This document shows, piece after piece, positions 42,139 to 50,573 of a stretch of 64,000 nt of DNA. The position numbers were made by a program, and so were the translations under genes. The notes beneath the pieces were generated by a model. That model did no database searches. It was given only the letters and a program-made list of their open reading frames with translations, and was not told the DNA's origin. The DNA lies in contig DEAE01000032.1 in assembly GCA_002347025.1 (NCBI GenBank), forward strand, positions 1 through 64,000, written 5' to 3'. Every line of letters starts with the position of its first letter. Position 1 is the first letter of the stretch. This DNA comes from Acidobacteria bacterium UBA2990. Lineage in GTDB: Bacteria; Acidobacteriota; Vicinamibacteria; Vicinamibacterales; UBA8438.

Positions 42139-43655
42139 TGACCTCTGGGTCGGAGACTAAGCCGTTACGCTCTCAAGGTCGCCCATTGATTCGTGTGGAG
42201 TCTGACGCTTCCTGGCGGTCGGTTCGTTCTGCCCACAGATTCACTGCGCTGGCGTTGGGGATATTTTATTTGGCGGTCATGAATGGTCATATGTCCAGTA
42301 TGGATGGACTCTATATGGTTCGCCAAGCCTACGCCTTTGTGTTTGACCATTCTATTCAGTTCCAGTTCCCGGTATGGACCTGGAGGCCCGAGCCGACGTG
42401 GAACAGTATGTATGGGATCGGGTTGTCTTTATTGTATGTACCTGGTGTGTTCGCGTCGAAGGCTTTGTGGCCTTGGGTGCCGATTTCTGTAGAGGCTCCG
42501 ACGGATGTCTATGAGTTTTATTTGCGCGAGTTGTATCAGGACCCTCTTTATGCGGTTGGTGTGTGCTGGGTTCATGCGTTGGTGGTAGCGACTGCTGCTT
42601 ATCTGGTAGCTCGCCTGATCACCGAGTTCGGATGCAGTGGAAGGGCTGCTCTGTGGGGTATGGGTTTCTATGGCCTCGGGTCGTCTGCGCTCGTGTATTC
42701 TCGAGGTGATTTTGCACAGCCTTTGGAGGGCCTCTGCTGGATCGCGACGTTACTGTTCGCTGTTCGCTTTCGGGCTAAGGGAGAATGGCCTTCATTGGTC
42801 GCTTGTGCGGTGGCAGCTTCTTATGCAATCCTGACGAGGCCATTTGAAGGCTTGCTGCTTCTTCCGATCGCCATGGTGTTTTTGTGGCCGAATGGATTCT
42901 CTTTTCAACGGATCCAGGAACTATTAAAACCGTTGTTTGTGTTGGGTGGTGGTGCAATGGTTGGCGCTGTGGTAACGCTGCTCGTCAACTACCTGCGCTT
43001 CGGCGAGTTCCTGCGTTTTGGTTACGACGCGGACAACACATGGGTGGCTCCCAGTTTCGAAAGATGGGCCGGAGCCCTCGTCAGCCCAGGGCGAGGTCTC
43101 ATCTGGGAGTTTCCAGCGGTGGTGCTGGTTCCACTTGGCCTAGTTGTCCTGGCAAGCCGTGGTCGGACACGCGAAGCGGTTGCAATTCTGGTCCTCTCGG
43201 TAACCCTTCTCGCTAGTACCGTTGCCTGGTATATGTGGTGGGGAGGTTGGTGCTGGGGACTCCGACTCTTTGGACCGGCAATTCCACTACTTGCGGTGGT
43301 GGCTGGTTGTGGAGTCGAGCGTCTATCAGAAAAGACTAGTGGTTGGGTGCCAGCACTCCTTCTTGCCCTTGGCCTGCTTTGGGCGGTTCCAGGAGTTGTT
43401 ACCGACATACTTGGAGGCTTCGGCAACCTTGGAGATGGCAACGTTTGGCAGCTTGCGGCGTATCCTCTATATGGTGCTTGGCAATTCTTGGAGCGTGTCT
43501 TCGCTGAGTCGTTTCAGGACGCTGGTGCCGTGGATATCCTTTGGTTTCGGATGGTTCACAGGACCGGCTGGATGTCATTGCTTATCCCGGTCGCGTTGCT
43601 AGCTATCTCAAGCATGCTCCTCAAACGGAGCTTTAATCTCCTAAGGACAAACTAA
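42138..43655 (+). CDS. Polytopic membrane protein, GT-C glycosyltransferase-like
   Basis: 505 residues with ~11 membrane segments; begins at an ATG overlapping the upstream stop. The first extracytoplasmic loop has NGHMSSMDGLYMVRQAYAFV, where the Asp lies at the place of the catalytic acid of GT-C enzymes. Its build resembles the protein at 46400-47983 (loop, then repeated short helices, RGLIWEFPAVVLVPLG vs RGLFYLTPLLMAAPVG), so the two look paralogous. Substrate unknown; lipid-linked sugar transfer is an inference. Confidence 0.83.
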   Translation: MTSGSETKPLRSQGRPLIRVESDASWRSVRSAHRFTALALGIFYLAVMNGHMSSMDGLYMVRQAYAFVFDHSIQFQFPVWTWRPEPTWNSMYGIGLSLLYVPGVFASKALWPWVPISVEAPTDVYEFYLRELYQDPLYAVGVCWVHALVVATAAYLVARLITEFGCSGRAALWGMGFYGLGSSALVYSRGDFAQPLEGLCWIATLLFAVRFRAKGEWPSLVACAVAASYAILTRPFEGLLLLPIAMVFLWPNGFSFQRIQELLKPLFVLGGGAMVGAVVTLLVNYLRFGEFLRFGYDADNTWVAPSFERWAGALVSPGRGLIWEFPAVVLVPLGLVVLASRGRTREAVAILVLSVTLLASTVAWYMWWGGWCWGLRLFGPAIPLLAVVAGCGVERLSEKTSGWVPALLLALGLLWAVPGVVTDILGGFGNLGDGNVWQLAAYPLYGAWQFLERVFAESFQDAGAVDILWFRMVHRTGWMSLLIPVALLAISSMLLKRSFNLLRTN

Positions 43656-43736
43656 AGGTAGAGTTGCTGATTCGTTTGGACCGAGACAGCCTTTAGTCTA
43701 CGGCTAACGCATCGATGCCATCGCTAGGCTGAGGAG

Positions 43737-44219
43737 TCATGAGGGCTTGGGTTCCTGGGAAAGGAGCCTGGGGATTAGGAGCAGGGCGATGCTTGCTACC
43801 CAGCCCAAGAGACTCAAGTTCAACAGGATGCGGCTTCGAAAGATCACAAATTGATCGCCAATCCACAAATGAACCTGCGGCGGGTCCTCAAGGGAAAATG
43901 TTCCTCGATTGATGTAAGCGGTATCTTCTACAAGGGGGTGCAATACAATGCGCTGCAAATTCGCAGCCTCCGAGTCTAGGAGGAAATAACTTGCCGTGTT
44001 CGGTTCTCGTATTTCGTGTAAAAGGAGAGCCAGCTCCCGTTCGGTGTTATTTCGCTGTTCATCGGCCGTGTCTGGAAACCAACGTACATTGATTGTCGGG
44101 ACCGTCCTGCCGGTCGTGAACCAGAGCAGGCTCAGCGTAATGAGCCAGATCGAGCAGGTTGTCATGACCGCAAAGGCCAGCTTTCTTACTAATGGGTTAG
44201 AAACAAAATTTGTTGGCAT
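43737..44219 (-). CDS. Two-helix membrane protein, unknown
   Basis: 160 residues with a membrane helix near each end (AFAVMTTCSIWLITLSLLWF at ~15-34; NLSLLGWVASIALLLIPRLL at ~133-152) and an extracytoplasmic middle domain (~40-128). The layout resembles small partners of membrane glycosyltransferases; no family recognised. Convergent with the GT-C-like gene upstream and surrounded by membrane glycosyltransferase genes. Confidence 0.75.
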   Translation of the reverse strand: MPTNFVSNPLVRKLAFAVMTTCSIWLITLSLLWFTTGRTVPTINVRWFPDTADEQRNNTERELALLLHEIREPNTASYFLLDSEAANLQRIVLHPLVEDTAYINRGTFSLEDPPQVHLWIGDQFVIFRSRILLNLSLLGWVASIALLLIPRLLSQEPKPS

Positions 44220-44421
44220 GAAAAACCTGTATTGATGAACTAGGGTGCTTATCTTACAAACCTCGAGTGCCGGATGGGTCTATCTTAATAGTTTATTGGG
44301 TCGAACGGTTGGCAAGTGCTTTACGGTGTACTTTATGCGAGGGCCTTTGATTATTTCTTGGCGAATTCGTGGCTGTCCTGTGTCGACTGGGGGGCAGTTG
44401 TAGGGCACTAGAAATTCCCGT

Positions 44422-46158
44422 TTAACGGCATCCGACACCTTGTTGGTCCGTTCTACGATCGAGCAATGCCTCATTGTACTGATCAGCAGAAAAGACCATG
44501 AGTAGAGGTACTTGCAGGTCCTGATCTACATTTTCCCCAAGATGGCCAGCGTAGCTTACGTAGACCGGTTTGGTACTGTTGAATAGTGTTCTTTCGACTG
44601 CATCAAAAAGACTTTGGCGATTCTGCATTACATACCATTGGAAGTTCTCTTCGTCTGGGTTGGTGGTGTCAACTTGCAAATGCCCCCACTCCTGAAGCCG
44701 TGAAAGATTGTTAGCTGATAGACGGGAAAACGCAACAGCAGAGCCTGGGGTCGTGTTGGTGTTGAGCCAGGAAAGCGCATCGTTGTCGAGGGCGTCCCAC
44801 CAATACGTTGGTTCCATTCCGAGTTGGCTGGCTCCTCTTACCCCGCCCACCAGAAGGTTGTAGTGAGACAGGTTTTGTGGGTAGTAGCGGGCTAGGTTGA
44901 CGCCAGCACCGATAAGTGCTGCCCATATGATGCAATGGGCGATTCGCTTGCGCCACAGGGTTAGGGGAATGACCATGTCCCAGGTCCGCTGTGCTCCGAT
45001 GCCGGCAAGTAGACACCACAGACCAAAGGAAGGAAGGAACAAGCGGATGCCGTCGTGCGGTGGAGCGCCTGGTAGGGCTCTGAGAATCATCAGCGTAGCC
45101 CAGTGCAGCAGTAGTGCAGTGGATACCGCCTGAGTGGACCGAGCCGCTTCAGAAGTCACCTTCGAGATGCAAGCAGTGCGGAGACAGTAGAAGAAGCCGA
45201 TAAAACCCAGCACCAATGTTGGGAGTGGCGTGGTTATTAGCAACCAGGTTAGGGTGTTGTGCCACGGGAGTGTGCTCAGTAGGTCATAGCATTGGCCTAA
45301 AAAGAAGGTCGGAATATTGTTGTTTGAAGCGGTACGAGTGAGGTTGAGTTGGAAGTGGGTTACTAGGCCATCGATCGGAGAGTGCCACATCGGTGGGTTT
45401 ACTAGACAGAAGGTGAGTAGCCCGACAGCTACCGTCATTGCGATCCACCGCCATTTAACTGGGTTCTGCTTTAAAATATGAAACAGAACAAGAGGAACCC
45501 AGGAGAGCCAACCTGTGAACTTGGTAGCACTCGTAAGGCCAGCGATGATACCGATAACAATCGAGGCCCGGTTGCTGCTACTTAAGGACGAGCCTACAGC
45601 CCAAAGTATGAGCCACCAGGCCGTTAACTGGCCATCCAGAGTCGCAAAATGTGCGTGAGAGAAGATTCTCTGGAAGGTCACTAATGCGACAGGGCCGACG
45701 ATCGCTGCAAGAGAGCCGTAATCTTTCTTCAGGCGGATTGCGACGAAACCACAGGCAAGGCTAAAGATAGTAATGGGTCCTATGCGAGCTGCTATTAGAG
45801 GACTTAGGAGATCTGAGAAAGCGGCTCTGCTTAGAATGATGGGAATCGAAAACCATGCCGGGTGTCCCTCACTATAAATGGTGAACAGCCATTGACGCCT
45901 GATGGTAGCTTCCGAGAAAGATTCGATAGTGTCCCTAAGACTCGACGAGTTCGCGACTCGTTGAAACCATTGGCTGACCTCTTCGGCGCGATAGAGATAC
46001 TCGGCTTCGTCCCAGACGAGTGGAATGCCTGGAGTGGTGGCAACTAGGAACAACCAGACTCCCAAAGTAGTGGTCACTGCAAATCGCCAACTCCAGGTAG
46101 TTGGAGCCACACCGATCCTTTGCGATTCGCTTATGGCTTGCGAGCTTTGTGTGGACAC
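44422..46158 (-). CDS. Membrane glycosyltransferase, PMT/ArnT (GT39-like) family
   Basis: 578 residues with 10-11 membrane segments, GTG start. The first periplasmic loop carries PGIPLVWDEAEYLYRAEEVSQWF, whose D-E pair is the metal/catalytic motif of dolichyl- or undecaprenyl-phosphate sugar transferases (PMT_2). HPAWFSIPIIL and later SHAHFATLDGQLTAWW are family-like. Would move a sugar from a lipid carrier onto a protein, lipid A or polymer. The long upstream gap (46159-46399) is very AT-rich near 46300-46350. Confidence 0.85.
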   Translation of the reverse strand: MSTQSSQAISESQRIGVAPTTWSWRFAVTTTLGVWLFLVATTPGIPLVWDEAEYLYRAEEVSQWFQRVANSSSLRDTIESFSEATIRRQWLFTIYSEGHPAWFSIPIILSRAAFSDLLSPLIAARIGPITIFSLACGFVAIRLKKDYGSLAAIVGPVALVTFQRIFSHAHFATLDGQLTAWWLILWAVGSSLSSSNRASIVIGIIAGLTSATKFTGWLSWVPLVLFHILKQNPVKWRWIAMTVAVGLLTFCLVNPPMWHSPIDGLVTHFQLNLTRTASNNNIPTFFLGQCYDLLSTLPWHNTLTWLLITTPLPTLVLGFIGFFYCLRTACISKVTSEAARSTQAVSTALLLHWATLMILRALPGAPPHDGIRLFLPSFGLWCLLAGIGAQRTWDMVIPLTLWRKRIAHCIIWAALIGAGVNLARYYPQNLSHYNLLVGGVRGASQLGMEPTYWWDALDNDALSWLNTNTTPGSAVAFSRLSANNLSRLQEWGHLQVDTTNPDEENFQWYVMQNRQSLFDAVERTLFNSTKPVYVSYAGHLGENVDQDLQVPLLMVFSADQYNEALLDRRTDQQGVGCR

Positions 46159-46399
46159 GTTGGCACTTTGCGGAAGAGACAGTTCGAGAAACTATTTAGT
46201 TTAGGGAACCCGTGAGCTTGCCGAAATGACCGTTTGAAGATCTCGTAGGATAGACTGTTTCAGTCGAGTGGGTGAGGCCTCATTTCATGTTTGATAAATG
46301 CAATGCAACCAAATATATACCAATATATTTAATATTTACATAGATCTACGCATCAGGCTATGGCCACAGGATTGAAGAGAGTGCATCTCTCCTAGAATC

Positions 46400-47983
46400 T
46401 TACTCATTTTTACCACGCACAGCGGTTTCGTTCGAGGCGGGTTGGTGGTTTCGCTTCCACCAAATTATGCCGATCAGACTCCAAGCTGTGACAAGCGGCG
46501 CAAGGCTTGGGAGGCCTGATAGGCCCATCTGTTCCCCGATATTCCAAGCATGAGAGGTTTGGTTTCGTTCGTCGCGAGGTAGGTATTCAAGATATGACTG
46601 CCAATTCATCGAAAGATTGCCTTGTATGAAATTGGGCCAAAACAACTCTGAGACAGGGCGTAGGTAAGTGTCTGGCGGCTGTGCCGTGACTGAGACAGCC
46701 ATAAATGCGGTGGTGGTTCCGCATAGAGCAGCGACGAGAAATCCGGCCCGGACCATCGAACACGCTCTGGACCAGATCGGTGCGAGCGCTATGCACAAAA
46801 ATGGTAGAGCTGGTGCCATGTGTCTCGGGCCATATGACCAACCACCGTCCCAGTAGTAATAGGACGCGTTGAAAATCAGGTAGAAGATTATTATTGATGC
46901 GCCAGTCAGACCTGCCAATCTCGATCTTCGGTCTCGCACGAGTAGTAGAAATCCGACCGGGGCAGCCATGAGCAATGGGGTTAGATAAAAGAGGCCCCGA
47001 AATGGTCCGAACAGTATCTGCCTCATTACACGGTAGTCAGGTCGACCAATCCCGAAAAATCCCTGAGACATTCCTTCAAACCCTGACACGCTGGAGTAGC
47101 CGATCTGTAATGGCGAGCCGAATGCACTGTCGTTGTACCATGCGAGGACACCCGCACATATCGAAGCCCAGATAGCAATGCCGCTAGCCACCCGAAAAAC
47201 CCTTAGTCTTCCCCCCTCGGATGCGTGCCAGAGAGCTAGCAGGGTGGTCAGTGCTACTGGCACAACGGTTGGGTACTCTGTCACCGTTGCCCATCCTCCA
47301 CCGAGCCCAACTGCCGTGGCGAGTAACCAGTCTCGTTGAGCACTTGACGGATCGGCTAGTGCAAGGGACGCAGCAAATGCTCCTGTCAGGCATGTAGTTG
47401 TGAGTGCATGCCCATAAAACAGGGTCGAGTAGCACCAAGCCGGTGTCCCAAGACCAAAGACCAAAGCTGCCATGGCCGCAGCGTGAAGTGTAGCGCCGAG
47501 CCTCGTGGCAGCGTGGAGAATGATAAGCGCGGTGATTATGGTCGGTAGGCCAGCAGCATAGACCGTGGCGAGGTATGAGAGCCAGGCAATCCCTGCAGGC
47601 GACTGCGGGTCTGTGACGAATGGTTGAGACAGCGCGACTAGTGGCGCAGCGAACAGAGCCAAGCCAGGGGCTTTGTCCGAATAGATGTGGTCCTCGCTCT
47701 GAGCAAGGTCGCCGGTGATTAATTGACCCTCGAATAGGGCAGTGTCATCTATCCGGAGGGTGCCTTGCTCCACGATTGCACGAACCAACGCGAAGCGACT
47801 GTTTGGGTTCCACCCACCTGCTTGGTAGAAGTAGGTATAAGCGGCGAAGAGTATCAAGGCGATCGCCCAGGCCGCCCGACGATGTCGGGCGCTTGGATCC
47901 TGTTTCCCTCCTGGCGATGGCGGGCAGGGTCGTTGGTGGCGCGACAAGCACTTCTTGATGCCCGATGTGGAACGAGCAAACAT
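46400..47983 (-). CDS. Polytopic membrane protein, GT39-like
   Basis: 527 residues with ~11 membrane segments. N-terminal cytosolic tail, then WNPNSRFALVRAIVEQGTLRIDDT and HIYSDKAPGLALFAAPLVAL, a pattern found in many bacterial GT-C-like membrane proteins (Asp in the first loop, DKAPG in the second). Resembles the 42138 gene in its later helices. Specific activity unknown. Transcribed toward the PMT-like gene. Confidence 0.82.
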   Translation of the reverse strand: MFARSTSGIKKCLSRHQRPCPPSPGGKQDPSARHRRAAWAIALILFAAYTYFYQAGGWNPNSRFALVRAIVEQGTLRIDDTALFEGQLITGDLAQSEDHIYSDKAPGLALFAAPLVALSQPFVTDPQSPAGIAWLSYLATVYAAGLPTIITALIILHAATRLGATLHAAAMAALVFGLGTPAWCYSTLFYGHALTTTCLTGAFAASLALADPSSAQRDWLLATAVGLGGGWATVTEYPTVVPVALTTLLALWHASEGGRLRVFRVASGIAIWASICAGVLAWYNDSAFGSPLQIGYSSVSGFEGMSQGFFGIGRPDYRVMRQILFGPFRGLFYLTPLLMAAPVGFLLLVRDRRSRLAGLTGASIIIFYLIFNASYYYWDGGWSYGPRHMAPALPFLCIALAPIWSRACSMVRAGFLVAALCGTTTAFMAVSVTAQPPDTYLRPVSELFWPNFIQGNLSMNWQSYLEYLPRDERNQTSHAWNIGEQMGLSGLPSLAPLVTAWSLIGIIWWKRNHQPASNETAVRGKNE

Positions 47984-48086
47984 GGTGTCTGCTTAAACGA
48001 TATGAAGATGAATCTCCGGTTTAGCCAGAACTGGCTGGAGTGACACCTCTGCTGTCAGTTTCAGCCAATAGCTAATCACCGAAATT

Positions 48087-48479
48087 CTAGAAACCGCGCT
48101 TCCGGCCTCTCAGACCCCGACGACTCCCTTTTGGTTTTGCCGGCTTCCTCCCGAAATCCATCGAGGGTGCGTCGCCGCCATCCATGAACCCGCCATTTGG
48201 CCTTCCAATGCCTCCCATGGGTGGACGAGGTGCACGGTCACGGGCTTCGCTAACTCGTAGGTTTCTACCATTAAGCTCGGTTCCATCCAGTTTCTCGATG
48301 GCCTGGGAGACCGCTGAGGAATCTTGGAACTCAATGAACGCAAACCCGCGTGGCTTGTTAGTCGCACGATCAAGGGGAAGAAACACCTCCGTGACTTGGC
48401 CCGCCTGTGCAAATAGTGTTTCGAGGTCTGTCTGTGATGTTTCGTAACTGAGGTTACCGACGAAGATTCTTGAAGAAAT
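48087..48479 (-). CDS. RRM-type RNA-binding protein, apparent ATT start
   Basis: A bacterial RNA recognition motif protein of 130 residues. RNP2 is RIFVGNLSYE (residues ~4-13) and RNP1 is KPRGFAFIEF; the tail is Gly/Arg-rich (PPMGGIGRPNGGFMDGG..KGSRRGLRGRKRGF). A TAA lies in frame six codons before an ATT at 48479, and no ATG, GTG or TTG occurs until after RNP2. GGGAGG stands six bases before the ATT, and I-S-S-R-I-F-V-G-N-L lines up with the usual M-S-x-R-I-F-V-G-N-L of this family, so initiation at ATT is inferred. A sequencing error ATG to ATT is the alternative. Long 5' leader precedes it. Confidence 0.88.
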   Translation of the reverse strand: MSSRIFVGNLSYETSQTDLETLFAQAGQVTEVFLPLDRATNKPRGFAFIEFQDSSAVSQAIEKLDGTELNGRNLRVSEARDRAPRPPMGGIGRPNGGFMDGGDAPSMDFGRKPAKPKGSRRGLRGRKRGF

Positions 48480-48814
48480 GGTGTGCCTCCCTTTTTACAG
48501 CAGCCGCGCGTTCACTAGTGCGGTGATGGCACTAACAGCAACTGCGACAGAATTTGCTCCCTGCGTTTCGTTCGAATGCTAAGACTTCTGCATCTAGCTG
48601 GTGATGCCCTTGCCGTCTTGGGCTAGACTGAGCGAATACAGACAGCCAAAACGGGAGCCGGTTGTATCTCTACATTAGAAGAACGCACGGATTGACTCAG
48701 CATACTCCGTCGTTCAGAGAAACGCAAAATTTACGGGTCTGCGCCTCTGGTTGCGGGTAGGCGATTTAGCAGGAGAACGTCCTTCTTTGTCTGGTCTCCA
48801 GAGGAAGAAGTTAT
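48480..48814. other. Leader/intergenic region upstream of the RRM gene
   Basis: 335 bases between the end of the methyltransferase gene and the RRM start, both minus strand. Next to the RRM start there is GGGAGG and, ~45 bases upstream of the ATT, a TAGTGC/GCACTA hairpin around CATCACC. RRM proteins in other bacteria are often cold-regulated through long leaders, so this may be a regulatory 5' UTR; no known riboswitch consensus was recognised. Confidence 0.45.
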
Positions 48815-49561
48815 TTATCTTCTACTACGAAAAAGAGCGATGCCCTTCTTAGGTATTTCCAGTGATGAGCGCCATCTGTGTGCGATCCATTTACAGGTGG
48901 TGAGGCTGTAGAAACACACGTGTGTGGGGTCACGACTATAACGGGAGTTGATGAAAGAATCGCGATCCTCTACCCAGCGTGTCATTACTGCAAGGTAGCC
49001 TTTCGAGGCAAGCACTGAGAAGAGCTGTTTGAACTCCAAATTGGGCGTGTGTAGGTGCTCGATGACTTCGCTGGCCGTAATAAAATCGTAGCGGCGGTTC
49101 CAAACCTCCGGGTCCTGAGCGTAGAACGGATCATACAGGTGGACCGTCAATCCTGCTTCAACGAGCATAGGCCCGAGTGTTGGTCCTGGGCCTGAGCCGA
49201 AGTCTAGCCCGATTGAACCTTTGGGGACGCGGTCGAGCAAGGGATTGGCTAAACGGGACAAAAAATGTCGATAGCGTAGGTCTGATGGATCGTTTTGGTG
49301 TTGGTCGTACCGTGCTTTCTCATCTGGGCCGCTGAGTCGACTTTCTTGGGGGACAAAGACAAGTAAGCAGATTCGGCATCGCCAGTATGGTCTCCACCGG
49401 TCTTGGCAATAGAAATCTGGGTTGGGGGTTCTGCAAAGCGGGCATGGTTCTGGGGACGAAACCTGGCGAATTTGTTGGGTGGGTGTTTGCGAGTTTGACG
49501 CTTGGCCGAAGGAGCTTTTCTGGCCTGGATGACAAGATGGGAAGGTGAGGGGTGGAAGCAT
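48815..49561 (-). CDS. Class I SAM-dependent methyltransferase with N-terminal zinc-ribbon motif
   Basis: 248 residues. Residues ~38-66 have CPLCRTPNPDFYC..YWRCRIC, a four-cysteine ribbon; then a Rossmann methyltransferase domain with motif I GLDFGSGPGPTLGPML, VHLYDPFY, and YDFITASEVIEHLHTPNLEFKQLFSVLASKGYLAVMTRW. The E-V-I-E-H-L motif is typical of small-molecule or sugar-biosynthesis methyltransferases. Acceptor unknown. It is divergent from the nuclease-like gene at 49675. Confidence 0.9.
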   Translation of the reverse strand: MLPPLTFPSCHPGQKSSFGQASNSQTPTQQIRQVSSPEPCPLCRTPNPDFYCQDRWRPYWRCRICLLVFVPQESRLSGPDEKARYDQHQNDPSDLRYRHFLSRLANPLLDRVPKGSIGLDFGSGPGPTLGPMLVEAGLTVHLYDPFYAQDPEVWNRRYDFITASEVIEHLHTPNLEFKQLFSVLASKGYLAVMTRWVEDRDSFINSRYSRDPTHVCFYSLTTCKWIAHRWRSSLEIPKKGIALFRSRR

Positions 49562-49674
49562 CTTGTTGAGGATCCTACTTTAAGAATTTTGTCGGTCAGA
49601 GGGCCAGCTTCGGACGTCAGTGTCCAGTCTCCCGTTAGGGGTGTATGTGGGGGTTGCGGTCGTATACTGAGGAG

Positions 49675-50556
49675 ATGGAGCCTCCCAATACAAGTGATTC
49701 TACAAGACTTCGGCTCGTGACCTACAACATTCAGCGGGGGATTCACTATTCGCTGCTGCGAAGCCATTTCGCCCAATCGGAGTCTCTTCGCTCGGCAGAT
49801 ATTGTTGCGGTTCAAGAAGCGTTGGTTCCCGCAAGTGGCGGAAACACCTTGGCTAGGTTGGCCTACGACTTGGAGGGTGACTATCGGTGGACCTATCGGA
49901 CTGTGATGACCTATCCCAACAAGGAGTATGGAAATGGGTTCCTGTTTCGGTCGTCAGTGACACCCGTGGGAGCTCAGACCGTTGCATTGCCTGTGGTCGA
50001 CCATCTGGGGTGGGTTGCTCGCCTAAAAACCGAGGGCGGTAAACCGGATTCGAAATCAGCGTTTGCACAGGCATTTCGTGTAGGTGGCCGTCTTGTCCGA
50101 ATCATCAATCTTCATCTCGATTTTTCTGGTGGGGTCAGTCATCGTGTCCGCCAGTTATCTCATCTGCTTGGTTCGCTCGAGGCAGCCACCGATAAGAGTG
50201 CCTTGGTTGTTGATGTGCTTTGCGGTGATTTCAACACTTGTGGCTACCATCAGTCGGCTCAGTCCCATCGCGATACGCAGAAGGTCCTTGATGTTGCCAG
50301 ACGAGCCGGTTTCACAGAATGTTCGGCCAGTGTGCCATGGACGAGCGATCTCTTTTCCAGCATTGACGATGCTGACCCTGCCTATTGGTTCCTGCGGGTA
50401 GGTCAATTGTTTCGGTTGCACTATAGACAGAAGCTTGACCACTTCTTGGTCAGAGGGTTGGCAAGAGCGACTCCGGCTGTGGTGGTCGCCATTCCACACT
50501 GTGCCCAACTGCCAGGGTCTGACCATCTCCCATTGGCTCTGGAACTGATACTGTAG
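49675..50556 (+). CDS. Endonuclease/exonuclease/phosphatase (EEP) family hydrolase
   Basis: 293 residues from ATG 49675 (a further ATG at 49645 is in frame). DNase I-like fold with RLVTYNIQRG, the metal-binding Glu in DIVAVQEAL, VRIINLHLDF, VLCGDFNTCGY, LDHFLVRG and the final GSDHLPLALEL. No signal peptide. Members cleave phosphodiester or phosphomonoester bonds in nucleic acids or lipids; the substrate is not evident. Followed after 17 bases by an amidase gene. Confidence 0.9.
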   Translation: MEPPNTSDSTRLRLVTYNIQRGIHYSLLRSHFAQSESLRSADIVAVQEALVPASGGNTLARLAYDLEGDYRWTYRTVMTYPNKEYGNGFLFRSSVTPVGAQTVALPVVDHLGWVARLKTEGGKPDSKSAFAQAFRVGGRLVRIINLHLDFSGGVSHRVRQLSHLLGSLEAATDKSALVVDVLCGDFNTCGYHQSAQSHRDTQKVLDVARRAGFTECSASVPWTSDLFSSIDDADPAYWFLRVGQLFRLHYRQKLDHFLVRGLARATPAVVVAIPHCAQLPGSDHLPLALELIL

Positions 50557-50573
50557 ATAGCGGTGTTGTTAAC

